The notes beneath the pieces were generated by a model, which was not told the origin of the DNA, did no database searches, and saw only the letters and a list, made by a program, of their open reading frames with translations. From positions 992,001 through 1,056,000 of the forward strand of contig BCKC01000003.1 in the NCBI GenBank assembly GCA_001600455.1: 64,000 bases of DNA, in the 5' to 3' direction. The position numbers and the translations under genes were made by a program. Source of the DNA: Endocalyx cinctus. Lineage: Eukaryota > Ascomycota > Sordariomycetes > Amphisphaeriales > Apiosporaceae. Each line of letters starts with the position of its first letter. Position 1 is the first letter of the stretch. Below are positions 21,905 through 33,939 of the stretch, one piece after another.

Positions 21905-22201
21905 ATGGATGCTAGCTTGACGTTACCAACTGAGCCCATAGACCTTGGGCTCTCTGGGAAGGTATAGGCTTTATCGGGGTCGACTTAGGTTTTTATAGCT
22001 TTTTCCATCCAAGCTGCGATACTCCGCTTCTACCTTACTCGCAAGCGTCGTCGGGCTTTTACCCTCAATGATTGGATGGTGCTTTTCGCTTTGGGAATTC
22101 ATATTCTCTTTCAGACATTGCTAAGTCTACCCAGTGTCTTTAGCTTCAGGTATTCGATGCAGACTATGATGATCCAACAAATCGTCGATATGAATAAATA
22201 G
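21905..22201 (+). pseudogene. fragment resembling a Pth11/rhodopsin-domain membrane protein
   Basis: One frame runs from an ATG at 21905 (MDASLTLPTEPIDLGLSGK) through two amber codons (near 21965 and 21986) into FIAFSIQAAILRFYLTRKRR, then TLNDWMVLFALGIHILFQTL, and ends at a TAG at 22199. The basic loop followed by DW and a hydrophobic segment is the layout of the first loop of the fungal Pth11-type rhodopsin domain, usually written xRxxxxRxxxLDDW. No downstream exons with the remaining helices are traceable. I read this as a decayed N-terminal piece. The family call rests on about 50 residues and is tentative. Confidence 0.35.
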
Positions 22202-22483
22202 GCTTGGGCCCAGTATTAGAGTTTGAGCAATCAAAGCAGGGCGGTTAATATTCGAGCCATGTAAAGATATTCCGATATCTATGATACTGAATCCCAGCAC
22301 CTCACCGCACATGTCTCGGAAACAGTGCTTGAAAGCATGAGATATCACTTCACCGATGGCCATAGCGCGCAGAACCTCTGTGGATGCCAAGAACATGGGT
22401 GAACACACATAGAGAATGTGCACTGGAGAAGTTGACACGCTGGGATGTACATTATCCAGTACTCGATTTTCCTCAGTAGGCAC
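22127..22483 (-). pseudogene. fragment faintly resembling an RTA1-type membrane protein
   Basis: A 118-residue frame includes CGEVLGF, a spacer of about 15 residues, then RPALIAQTLILGPSLFIH. RTA1-family lipid-transporter-like proteins carry a similar E-x-x-G-Y/F, spacer, Y-I-I-Q, L-A-P-x-L-F arrangement. The remaining helices and the conserved YGY-PS N-terminus are not convincingly present, and it overlaps the plus-strand Pth11-like fragment. Chance resemblance is quite possible. Confidence 0.2.
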
Positions 22484-25400
22484 CGTTTATATAGGACGAT
22501 AGATCTTCGTAGTGTGTACTCGTATAATGTCCAGAGGGCTCTATACGTATCCGTATTTTTTGCAGGTTAATACGCAATCTGATTTCGATCTATATTTTTG
22601 GTTGACAATTATATATTCATTTCTTTTTATAGGAATATGGGCACTTCGTCGAATGCATAGTCTTGAGATTGTGTATTACGTCCAGAGAGTACGGTGGCCC
22701 GCCGCAGCGGACTTGGGGAGCGACATAATTCACGTCGATTTAATGATTACCGGTTCGCTAGAAAGCATATGAATTGAGAAGAAACCTCAATCGCAACCTC
22801 TACTTACTACCACTTTTCCCAGTGGCTTGAACAGCGGTGAAGCCCGAAATCAAGGTATTTTATCAGTATCAGGTGGAATGGCACCATCCAGTAGGTAGGT
22901 ATACAACGTGACCGACCACTATGCCGGAGAAGATTGAATACGACTAGTAGAAGCGACGTTCGAAATGGCAAGTCCTTATGGATCAACTATGAACGGCATC
23001 CAACTCGTCACGGAAGCCAAGCTACGTCGGAGGAAAGCGACATGGTGAGATTTCAGCTCATGTCAGCTGAGGAAAGCACTACATTAGTATCGGATCCACG
23101 GATACTTGCTTATAGGCGAAGCATAGCCTTTGCGCCGAAAGATCCATCGTGCATGTGCAAAACGTATGTAGGTATGGGTCGAATCAGGTTATATAGGACT
23201 CTGTGTGATATCAGCGAAGACGGAATTGACTCGACTGCAAGCCAAGTTAAGTGCGTACTATTCTTTTAGTCTCGCGCATGACACTTGAAAAAACACCATG
23301 GCTACCGTAGTAAAAAAAAGAGTGAATCGTTTGTACCGAACAAAAAGCTGTATTCCCGCCTATCATAGGGATAATAAATTCCCACCACCAGTTGATTGGG
23401 CAGATTGGCTAAATCATCATGCGGGCTTCTTCACGCTGGATATATGCAGTAGTATTAGCCCAGAAGAAAGGGAGAAAGAGGAGGTCTCCGCATTATCGTC
23501 CCCGGATCTGCAGATTTTTTCCTGTTCCCAAGAGCTTTTTATAGCACGTGATGCATTGCCTTTTCTACGTGCGTAAATGAAAAGCGGCTCTCTGGATGAA
23601 GAGGCGGGCAGGGCGGGGNAAGAATATTTTTATAAATTGAAGATGGTGTTGCTTTGTTCCTGACGATCAGAACCGAAGAGCGTTAAGTTACGCAAACAGT
23701 GAATTGGCGAAGTGATCGGCATAAGTTAGCAGGTATCTTACGCATGAGAAGTTATGCATTTACTATGTATGTATATAGTACAAGTATGCAGAACGTAAAG
23801 AAACTACCGCATAAGGAAACAAACCGCATAACGTATAACCTTGATTTCGGGACCAGTAAGTATCAAGATCAAGAATCGGGCCAAAAAAAAAAGATAGAAT
23901 ATATATAACCTGCTACACACTAAAATAATAAATATTATGAGCACAAGCAAACAAAAATAACAAACATCATCTTTTAAGATCGGCAGTCAATTGTTATTAT
24001 TGTCATCGTCATCCCGTGTCTAGTTTACATCCATCGTGGATAGTAACAGTATTCTTTTACAAACTACTCCGTACAACTACCCCTTTATGCAAGGGCTGGG
24101 ATTGTTCGGAGAATTTGCGGAAAAGTAATTTCAACATACGAGCTTAACGAGGTAGCACATACGCAGAGTGCACAGTAAATACTAAAAGGTGATGGTCCAC
24201 ATTTGACGAAGTGGAAAATAGCATGATCTAGTATACGAATAGATCGAGTTCATCGATCTTTTTTTCTTATTTACCTTTCTCAAATCCCGCGTCGTTCTCG
24301 GTCTAAAAAAGACGTAAAACTACTCCATAAAAGAAAGGAGGAAATAACACCCGTACTATGGAAAGCGAGTATTCGCAAACTAACCCAGTTGGCATAATTG
24401 AATGCCGATCTTACCTCTTAGACCAAGATACCCTCGAGCATTGGAAGACCCTGAAAATTCATTTGGGAGTAAAAAGACAAACAAAAGAAAAAGCATCATA
24501 TATCGATCAAATTTCCTACGGTGTAAAGAATTTGAGGATGAAAAAGCAAACAATACTGTAATACCAATGCAGGTACATGCATATTTGAAATACCTTACGA
24601 GACTTGCACAGTAGTACAAAAATTTAAAAAGTTCGAACATGACACTCAAGTCTATCCATAGTACATAGGTACTATGTAGGTAGTAGATGCACTTAGTAGA
24701 CGCGCATAGGATGTACTCTGTATACGTTATGTTATGTACCCAGGTTTGGGGTTAGGTTAGTTCTTTGCTAGGTACTCGGCATACGGGGTAGTAGTTCACC
24801 GCTCTGGGTACTGGCCTGATTTCACCGCCCACTAACTAGGATGAGACCCTTAAAAAACTTGGTCAACTTTTTTTTTTTTTTTTTTTTTTTTTTGTCTCTC
24901 TTCTCTCGTTGCCCAAAATTTTTATGGGCTTCTTTAGTACTTACCTAGCGACGTCTTTCGTCGATCCTCGTGTCCTATTCCAAGGACCTGCCCAGGAAAC
25001 TCAGGGGCTTCTGAGATTCTTTTAATCAGGACTTTCAACTGATGCAAAAAGTGGTCCTCGTAGTGGGGCTACTCGTTTGGACAACAAACCAACGTAGCCA
25101 AGCGTCGAAAATGAACTGGGGGATATTCTTGTTGTTTGTCAATTCGTAAGCCAACATTAATCGAAAACAACGGTTTATGCTAGCCATTTGTCTCGACGTT
25201 GCCAACTAAAAGAATCCGATAATCCACATAGCATCATTGTATCATTGTAACCCTCGACGGAGAAGACGCTATTTTGTCCGTCCTCGTTCGCTTCAAAGGA
25301 AGTTCAACTGAACTTAACCCCCCTCGAAACAAAATAGAAAAATAAGCTCCGACGATTCAACAGCGAACAAGAAGAAAACGTAATTTATTTATTTCCTCTA

Positions 25401-26833
25401 CAGATGAGCGTTAGAAAAACGTTAAAAAAGAATAAAAAATAAACTAAATATCAGCTCATCGTCCTTGGAGGTTCTACTAGAAATTGGACCGAAACCACCT
25501 AGAACCGTCTTTTTTAGTTATATTAGGTGGGGAAGTCCATCTAATTTATGTCCATTGTCTTTTCACGTCACCGTTTCTTCCATACTCTCTTTGTTTAACT
25601 ACAAGCAGAACCTTGTCTCTTTACCTCTACGTAGCCGCCGAGTACAATCAAGGTACATACATGTAAATCAGTTGGGTATACGTAGAATATGTACCTAACC
25701 TTCTTTTCCCTTCGTCTTGTTTACCATGGAACGACCTATCTACGTGTATCGACTACGACTTATGACACTTAGTAGGTATTTCTTTCATCATTCTCGTCTC
25801 CCGTGGAGAAAGAAGGAAAGAACAGACCCTCCATAATGAAGTCTAGGCTCTAGATCCATTGGATGTATCCATCAAGAATCTTCTCATCATTGTCTCTCAC
25901 ACGTGCTCCGTCTCCATATTTAGCTCATACCTCATGCGTTGATCGTAAAAAATAAGATAAAAAAACATTAAAAAGTAATGATAACAAAAAAAAAAAAAAT
26001 CAAATCCCACTCTCGGTAATTCACAGCCACAAACTTGCATAGTTCTCAATATTTACACCTTAAAGCTTTTCTTACTTTTCATCTTACCTGTTCCTAGATC
26101 AGCACAGTATATACATCATAATCGTCATATTGATCTACAGCTGGGCTTTTCGAGAACCTGGTAGTGGCTTGCAGCTCGAAGCTCGGCCGGCTCCTGACCC
26201 GTGCGGCGATTGCACAATAGCGCCATCAACCAATAACCCTTCATCGCCTCACCCATCCTATTCTAATTTCATAATATATATATATATGTAGCATATACTA
26301 AGTACCTTTTTTTTTCTGATCCATTCCATAAGTACTTTAGATACATTACTGTCACTTCGTATTTAATCTTTCTTCTTTCTTCCCCCCCCCTTCTTTTTCT
26401 TTATATTATCCCGAGAATTAATTTGTTCTCCATTCATACAAACCCGTTTCCGAGTTTCCGGGTTCTTACCCTCGTTTTAAGTCTTCCACACGCACGAACT
26501 CATACATATACATTACTCCTGGTCTATATATAATCAGCATCCTTCGCTCTCACGTACCTGTCTGCGAATTATAATCTCCACAATACGCTACACACTCTAC
26601 ATTACACTAGATCACGCAGCTGTTAATTTTACGAATCACGGAACCTGGGATCCTTTCTTGTTATCCGAAGTAAATCAAACTGCTTGTATCCAAGTGACTA
26701 GGTCTTTATATTCGACAGTAACTTCCGTATCATATTTTCATTAGAATATGAGCAGTGAATCCGACGTCCTTTCGTCGTTGGGTTATATAGCACAATAAAT
26801 CAATAGTGTAAAAGTTTATTTTATTCGTTCATC
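22484..26833. other. large intergenic tract
   Basis: 4.3 kb with only short unrecognised open frames (for example 22934-23269 and 23298-23576 on the plus strand). One ambiguous base sits near 23619. A 26-nt T-tract spans 24868-24893, a TACTCCGTA half-site lies at 24065-24073, and AT-rich sequence leads into the cyclin gene. Part of the right end is probably a long promoter and 5' UTR for the cyclin-like gene. Confidence 0.5.
24868..24893. repeat. 26-nt T homopolymer
   Basis: Uninterrupted T run in intergenic DNA. No adjacent element boundary or target-site duplication was recognised. Confidence 0.95.
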
Positions 26834-27839
26834 ATGGGTCACAACAAGAGTTTCTCGACGGCGCAGGACGACGATTTCGAGTTCGATGAGGCGTATTTCA
26901 GACAATTCTATAAACCGCTATCGAACTTACCCACGCCACCGCCCTCGTCCAAGAACTCGTCCGCCAGTCCGAGCCCTCGCATCGTCTCCGAAGCTGGCGA
27001 GGGTAATAGCTCTCGGAACTTAGGTTTGTCATTTGGTTTAATTACCTGTTTTCAAGACATGAAAGCTAATTGTCCTCGTAGGTCCCGCAGCTCACCTCGC
27101 AAGGATGCTACCGCCAGGAGCTTCATACATGACACCTTCGATCTCGATTATTCAAGACATTCTAGAGCGTGCCGATCTCCCAATGGATATCATCGCCCTC
27201 GCCGTTTGTGTTTTGGACTCCTTGAACTCTAGGTTTTCTCGTAGCTGGCGGATGTCGTTCCCCTTGATACGGCAGAGCTCATCCCTATCTAAGCGACACA
27301 CTCTTCCCTCGGCCCCATCCCAGGTCGCCCACATCGACTCGGTAAACCCCGAGATTATCGTCCTGGCGGCGCTGATCATCGCAGACAAGTTCGTAGAGGA
27401 CATGCAAGAGTCGACCCTTTTCTTTGGTTCTAGGTGGGGGGAAAACCGCTGGTCGTGCGAGCAGATTAACTTTACCGAACGCTGCATCATGGAGAACATT
27501 GGTTATCACATTCTACCGCTATGGGAGCCAAGCCTCATCAAGCAGGCCCGACACGACATTGAGATGGCCCGAAGGGAGATTATCCAGGAGAACGCAGCGC
27601 TTGGTGACGACGGCAACGGAAACCGAAGTGGTGCTAATAAGCATTTCAAATCTATGAGTTCGGGGCACGCTGTCATGGGCCTAGGCCTCTCTCTCACGCC
27701 TATCGCAACGCCAAAGTCTGAAGTGAGCACACCATTTGAGACGGACCTCTCCACCCACACGCAGAGGATCAGCCAGGAGACTCGGGAAGCCTTTGGCCGC
27801 GGCCGAATTCCGTCGCAAGACTATCTAAACCTACCTTAG
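26834..27839 (+). CDS. cyclin-like protein (fungal Pho80/PCL-like box)
   Basis: Two exons (intron 27024-27081, GTTTGT donor, GCTAAT branch point, CGTAG acceptor) give 315 residues. The N-terminal 60 residues are Ser/Pro-rich. A cyclin box follows: ISIIQDILERADLPMDIIAL with AVCVLDSLNSRFSRSW, then HIDSVNPEIIVLAALIIADK, then WSCEQINFTERCIMENIGY. Similar fungal proteins are annotated as cyclin N-terminal-domain or G1/S-specific cyclin-like, and would activate a Pho85- or Cdk-type kinase. The C-terminus has SSGHAVMGLGLSLTP, a segment I recall as conserved in these relatives, and a Ser/Thr-Pro-rich tail. The exact cyclin class cannot be settled here. A long 5' intergenic region suggests complex regulation. 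Confidence 0.8.
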
Positions 27840-30806
27840 AAAGGTGGAAGATGGTCAATGCTGCTTACCGAGGCGACGAATAGCAAGCACATATACAACG
27901 GCACAATATCATACCCTACATATAAGCCATTAATAATCCTTTCAATTACGGCATTAATTTGCGCGACCTCCATCTTTTTTCTGCATAGCATCGGTTAAGG
28001 CTGCATTATTGGGTTCGGCTGGATTGTCTTTTATATTTTTTTAAACAAACTTATTTTTTTTTAATCGGCTCTTGCATGATAATGTTACCAACCACCGGCA
28101 CTTGGTATAGGAGTGGTAGGAAGAAAGAAGGATATCGGGGTGTCATTCGCCTCGCCAAGGACATCCACGTACACATAACACGTGATAATGTTATGGGTGG
28201 TTAAGAGACGCATATTAGGGTTTTCTGGGGAAATCCTTTTTTTCCGTCTTCCCCGAGATCCCATTTACCGGCACCCTACCTACTACCACTAACACATGTT
28301 TCCTATTTCTCAAAAAAAAAAAAAAAAAAAAGAATTGTGGAATTTCCCGACATCAGTCGATCGATCTCCCTGTCCTCAAAATATTTTTCTGCGTCTCGGG
28401 ACGCGGGTCAAAGGGAAACTTTTGGGATAAGCGGAGTATCAGCCACCGGTGGTCTCGGCTTGATGGTCAGGTTCTTCGAGGAGAGAATGCACAAAGTACA
28501 CACTACTAGAGACCGAGGGGGAGAGCGAAGGTAGATTGCAGTGGAACAAAAAAGGAATACACGGTAGAGAAGGAAATCAGACCGATTCGGCGTTTAACAG
28601 GGGGACACGCGTCCAATTATCACGGGCGACAAGGGAGGGGGAACAGAATTTCATTATACCACACAAGGCAAAATATTATACCCAGTCATAGTAATTTATG
28701 TTCAGTATTTATTATCGGTATCGTTCATAATTAATGTACTCAACTAGCTCGGAAGGTACTACACTACCTCCAGGGGCAATACTACTACTACATCTTTTGA
28801 TCGAAACTGGCGAGTACCGAATGTTCTAGTTGTGTTTTCTCTAGAGAGAGCACAATAAATCATATTGCTAAATCTTGAACGCCCATTGGCAAAGTAGTCA
28901 GGTAATGAAAATGATGAGAAGAAATTTCATTCGATCTCCTGTCTATCTATGCCCTATGCACGACATTCTCGTATATTCATTCCAATCAGGCTGAACTAAG
29001 AAACTGATGAAGTCATGATCTAGTCTTTTTCTCCTTCAATCCTTCTTAACTAACCATTGGACTGAAATAAATTAAAAAAAAAATCTATTATAAGCCGCAT
29101 CTTTGACACGAGGAAAAAAAGAAATGGTAATTAAAGCGTCCGTCCTATGGGAATCGCCGTCCGTAGTTAATGCTTTGACTAATCTGTACTACCGCGCGTT
29201 TCGCTCGGCTCTCATAAACAGCCCGCCAACCAGAGAGATGGGATTCTCTATCGAAAAAAAAAAAAAAAAAGGTGCATGATTACTTTTTATACTAAGAGAA
29301 CATGCATTCCCCAGATCTATACTAGCGAAAGTGGGTGGTGGTGGTTATGGTGTTGTGGTACGTAGGGCGGATGACTCGGCAAATGATGGCGTTCGGCGAG
29401 TCTGTCTCGCCTGGGTCGTATTTAAAGAACGGTTGGGGTAGCACAGTCGAGAGTCGTGTTCGTGTACAAACTGGCGACATCGGGGATGTTGTTCGTATAC
29501 TATACCACGACAAAAAAAAAAAGAAGAAAAAGAAAAAAGAAACGAAAACGCCTCCCCGTATATCGCGCGTGGTCGGGAATCTAGTGTAAAGTGACAGAAA
29601 GCAAGCAGTTTATCGACGGTGGCTTAACAGCCTACCGACTACGTTTTTTGCTTCTCTTTTCCCCACGACTCCCCACGACGATGGCGCTGAGTTCCAGAGA
29701 CGCTTACTGCTGACGCAAGGCAGGTGACGTGCCAACCGTATTCAGAAATAACCACTTATACGTTCATTGGGAGCTCTTTGCCCACGTATGTTTCTTGCCA
29801 GGCTAGATCCTATGCTATTTCTTTTTTTCGCCTCAGCCATATGACCGGCTAAGAAAGCAGGTCATACATGGCGTCAGATAGATAAAGATAACATCACCGA
29901 CCTAAGCGACGCCATCTTTATTCACGAGAAGCAATCTTCGTCGTGAACACTGGCTGAGCGAGGCGCGTACGACATGCTTTTATACTAACCTAGTATAAAG
30001 TCCGGGGAAAGCCCTCCGAGGCTTAATAAGCGGGAGAAACTGACGGCGAGGTAGAACAGATTGTCGGTGAAAAAAAAAAAAAAGAAGAAGTGAGCCGCTG
30101 AATGGGACCCTCCCTTACGCCGTTGTGGTTTTTGGAAAAGAAAACCCACTTTGACGCTTTGTCCTCGTTGCTCGCAATCTTTCGAGAGGGGGGGGGGAAT
30201 TTTTTTTTTTTAAAAAAAAAAAAGACTAAACTCCGCCTTGCTGAGGCTTATTGCCTGATATAAAATTAAGCACACTTCTCGATAGAGTGTAAAAGTAGTC
30301 TAACTATAGCCATTCTTCACTACCAAGGGTGTTCAAGTCAATATGTAGTGTTGAGCAGTCCCGAGGACCGCCGCTGCTTATTATAGTAGCTCTGGTCGCT
30401 AGAGAGCGAGATCAATTCTGCCAGATAAAGTGATTTATATCATATTATCTCATGTATATTGTACCTAGCCCTATGGCTTATGCCCGTCCATGGATACGTA
30501 GATATATCCTCATATAAAGGTCAAAGAGCAGATGTAGTGTTGCCCCTAGCTCTCAAAGCTCCCCAGCTCCCCCGGACGGATAGTTCAAAACCCCACTAAA
30601 AATAGCTCTTATCGGGCTGCCCCTCCATCCTTATCGTCAATCATGGGCCTAAAAATCAGCTAAGAGGGGCAATTGGCAGAATTTTTTCGAATACACCGCC
30701 TGAAATACGAAATTGAATGAGTTCGATCTCTGGTAAAAGTCAAACACTTTTTTAGATTCTCTGAAAGCGACCTTGATATTGTAAAATTCCCAGTCGTAAA
30801 TACGAA
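27840..30806. other. large intergenic tract
   Basis: 3 kb with several A-tracts (28312-28331, 29255-29270, 30070-30083, 30212-30222) and a G-tract at 30188-30197. No gene recognised. The last part should hold the BCP1 promoter. Confidence 0.5.
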
Positions 30807-31737
30807 ATGGCAAAAAAACGAGCGAGAGAAGCCGACGGTGCGGCCGAAGCAGCGGACAAGATGGTCGAAGACAGCGACAGCTCAGACGACGAAGTCAGTA
30901 TATATAACCGATATAACAACGAAGAAGAGCTGACTAACCGTCAGAGATGAGACAATATTCTAGGATTTTGATATGGTAAACGTGGACTTTGAATGGTTCA
31001 ACTTCGATTCGCAAATAGATTTCCACGGCACGAAATCGTTACTGCGACAGCTCTTCGACGTAGACGCGACGCTTTTCGACATCTCCGCCCTCGCCGACCT
31101 CATCCTATCGCAGCCGACGATCGGGTCGACGGTGAAAGTGGACGGCAAAGAGACGGACCCGTACTCGATGATAACCGTCCTGAACATGCAAGAGCACCGG
31201 GAGAAGCCGCCGATGGCCCAGCTCCGAGAATACGTCACCGAGAAAGCGAAGGCGACGGAATCGCTGAGCGGCGTGATCCCGGAGCTCCTGTCGTCGGGAA
31301 AGCACGTCGGGCTCATATTCTCGGAGCGCCTGATCAACATGCCGGCCGAGACGTCGCCGCCGATGTTCGGGATGCTGATCGACGAGATCGAGGCGGCCGT
31401 GGAGGACAAGGAGCCGTACGAGTTCTCGCATTACCTGATCATCTCCAAGACGTACCACGAGATCGAGTCGACCCTGGACGTGCAGGAGAGAAAGGCGAAG
31501 AAGGGAAAGCAGGACTCGACGCTCTTCTACTTCCACCCGGAGGACGAGGTCCTGCAGAGGCACGCGCTGGCTTACGGCAATTACCCGTACAGCAAGATAG
31601 ACGAGGCCATAGCGGATAGCAAGCGGACGTTCCAGGAGATGGGCGTCATGCCTAGAGGCTCTATGATCTTGATCGAAGCGGATAAGTTCGCCGGCGCGGT
31701 GAAGGCTTGTAGCGAATACCTTAGTCCCCCGTCGTGA
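30807..31737 (+). CDS. BCP1: BCP1/BCCIP family protein
   Basis: Two exons (intron 30894-30963, GTCAGT donor, TTCTAG acceptor, phase 0) give 286 residues. Exon 1 encodes a short lysine- and acid-rich leader ([17 protein letters not shown]) ending in DSDSSDDE. The domain opens with [20 protein letters not shown] and continues with [11 protein letters not shown], then [10 protein letters not shown] and ERLINMP, typical of this family. The C-terminal YNPYSK-like part is [16 protein letters not shown]. In yeast Bcp1 is a nuclear protein required for export of the kinase Mss4 and acts as a chaperone for ribosomal protein Rpl23; the animal homologue is BCCIP. Roles here are by homology. It converges on chorismate mutase across 320 bp. 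Confidence 0.93.
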
Positions 31738-32057
31738 TTGGGCGTGATACCAAGAAAAGAAAATTAAGTTTATGATACCTAATTATGCCATTACTTCTTT
31801 CGATGTCTTACCATCCATCGTATTGTATCCTATCATGCGCACTGCTTTGACATGACTACGTATTATTTTAAATCAATAACTGTGAATAGATATCGTATCA
31901 TCCATCTATACGTGATATAAGAGTCGTAACCGAAACCATTCTTAATAAAAAGCAATGCTGTCAATGCAATGCTCTTTCTCTGTTTTTCTTTTATGATATT
32001 GATGATCCCATAAGACAGTTCCCTAAACTTTTTTCTTGACCCGTAATACGTAAACGT
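31738..32057. other. intergenic between convergent BCP1 and chorismate mutase
   Basis: 3' UTR sequence only; nothing else seen. Confidence 0.5.
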
Positions 32058-32942
32058 TTACTTTAATCGTTGCATCAGATACTCGACCTCGACCACTTTT
32101 GTGATGGGGATTACAAAGTCTTTGTACATAGAGACGACGGCATCGACGTTGATCTTGCCCACGCCGTTGGCGCTGTCGGCCGGGTCGGTGCCGTACGTCC
32201 TCGCCTTCAAGGCCAACCTAGCGAGGACCTGCTTCTCGACGGCCTCGTTCGTGATCGCGGCGCCGATGCCCTCGCGATCGCCGGCGCGGATGAGCTCGGT
32301 GAACTTTTCGGGATCGGACTGAAACTTGGACTCGGCGACGAACTTGCCGAAGTGGACGCGCCGCGAGAGGGCCTGGAGGCAGGCGATGTCGCAGGTGGCC
32401 GAGGAGCCGTAGTTCTCCTCGGACTCGCCGCGATCCCCCCGGCCGCCGAAGTCGGGGCAGACGGCGGGCAGGAACGCGTCGACGTAGAAGCGGCGGATCT
32501 CGCCGTTGACGTTGACGTCGTTCGGGTGCAGGATCCGCGGGTACTCGAGCGGCTTCAGGAACGGCTTCCGCAGCGCGTCCGGGAAGAAGGGGTACTCGTC
32601 CGGCGACTCGTACCGCCGGATTAGGGATTGCAGCTTCTCCTGCTCCCGCAGGTACCAGTCCATGAAGCTGAGGTCGGGGGGCGAGCCTTCGATGGCGACC
32701 CCGCCGGGGACGTAGATGGTCTTGTTCAAGGGAAATTGAACTCTTTCGATGAGGTGGAAGGTGATGGTGTCCTCTAGTCGACTATATATATAAAAAAAAA
32801 AACCCAAGTTGATTTAATGAGTAATCGGGATTGTTTATTGGATAACTTGCACGTTATAATATCTTACTTACATCAATTGGAAACGGATATTGGACAAGTC
32901 CAAAGCGCGAGACGCATCCTTCAAGTCAATTATAGTATCCAT
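32058..32942 (-). CDS. ARO7: chorismate mutase (eukaryotic AroQ type)
   Basis: Two exons (intron 32782-32871, GTAAGT...ATATAG) give 264 residues, close to yeast Aro7. The enzyme converts chorismate to prephenate, committing it to Phe and Tyr. The N-terminus reads [19 protein letters not shown], carrying the first active-site Arg, then [16 protein letters not shown]. Also visible are [15 protein letters not shown] (active-site Arg and Lys) and, near the end, [15 protein letters not shown] (catalytic Glu and helix). Fungal enzymes of this kind are dimers inhibited by Tyr and activated by Trp; the regulatory loop is consistent but not proven here. The extended [15 protein letters not shown] segment is a normal variable loop. 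It is divergent from MDV1 across 1 kb. Confidence 0.94.
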
Positions 32943-33454
32943 GGCTTCTTTTTTCTTTTAATTCTCTTATCTCGTTTTTATTTTTGAATACTGAATATTT
33001 CCCAACATATGAAAAGTCACACTCAACATAGCTTTTTTTTTTTAAAGAAATGTTTAATTAGAAAACCGAAGTCAATCGGTTTATTAGCCAAGTGAATACT
33101 CCTCCTAACTTACCTAACCTAGCCTATACTTTTAAGTACTTAAGTATATAATGGAGATACACAGCGTATAAGAAAAGAAATTTTTTTTTCTTGTAAGCCA
33201 ATCCAAAAACCGTCATACCATGCCTCAAATATTCCGTAAAACATAGTACTTTTGTTTGCCGATTCGCCGGTCATCGGTCATCAGTCATCGGTATTCTTGG
33301 GGGAAACATTCATAGACAGGGACTTTTAACCTAGGTTAAGCACGGAGTGGTTATGTTATGGTAATGTATATGTGATGGATAACATATAAAATCAGTGTAG
33401 CGAAAACTGATAAGTTGATTAGATACGGATTAGATAACACTTAACTACGAATTA

Positions 33455-33495
33455 AAAAATAAATAAATAAATAAATAAAATAATAAAATAAAATC
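33455..33495. repeat. (AAAT)n and AAAAT low-complexity tract
   Basis: Five consecutive AAAT units followed by AATAA/AAAAT variants. Confidence 0.9.
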
Positions 33496-33746
33496 AAAAA
33501 GATAAAGAGAGAGAGAAAAGAAATAATAATGGGTAATAGACAGGGTCGACAGGGTACGGTAGGTGAACAAATCAGCTTATAATTTGGTCGCGTGGCTCGT
33601 GCAGCGAATCTTAAAGCTATAATTCATAATTCTGCACTAAATTTTCTAGTCTTGTCGGGTTATCTTTACTTGTACGTTCCAAATATCAAGACAAGATCCT
33701 TAAGAGCCTTAAACAACTTCTTAACCTGGACTACATTCCTTGTACC

Positions 33747-33787
33747 TTGATCTTGATCTTGATCTTGACCTTGACATTGATCTTGAA
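33747..33787. repeat. CTTGAT hexanucleotide tandem repeat
   Basis: About seven CTTGAT-type units with C/A substitutions at the fifth position, 150 bp upstream of the MDV1 start. Confidence 0.85.
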
Positions 33788-33939
33788 TCACCTTTACCTT
33801 ATCGTTATTCATATGTCTGTATATTCTTCATTGTGATAATTTCTAATTTTTTTTTTATACTTAAACTTCGATGTATTTGATTATAGACATCTATTAGCTT
33901 GCTTTAGATTAGATTATCTTCAATCAAATTTTCGCTTGT

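Larger units (their letters stand above)
32943..33939. other. divergent promoter region of ARO7 and MDV1 with simple repeats
   Basis: No gene seen. It holds an AAAT-rich repeat at about 33455-33495 and a CTTGAT hexanucleotide array at about 33747-33787. Confidence 0.5.

Noticed and set aside
22934..23576. Two consecutive plus-strand frames of 111 and 92 residues
   Set aside because: No recognised domain and no splice signals that join them; left as unexplained intergenic sequence.
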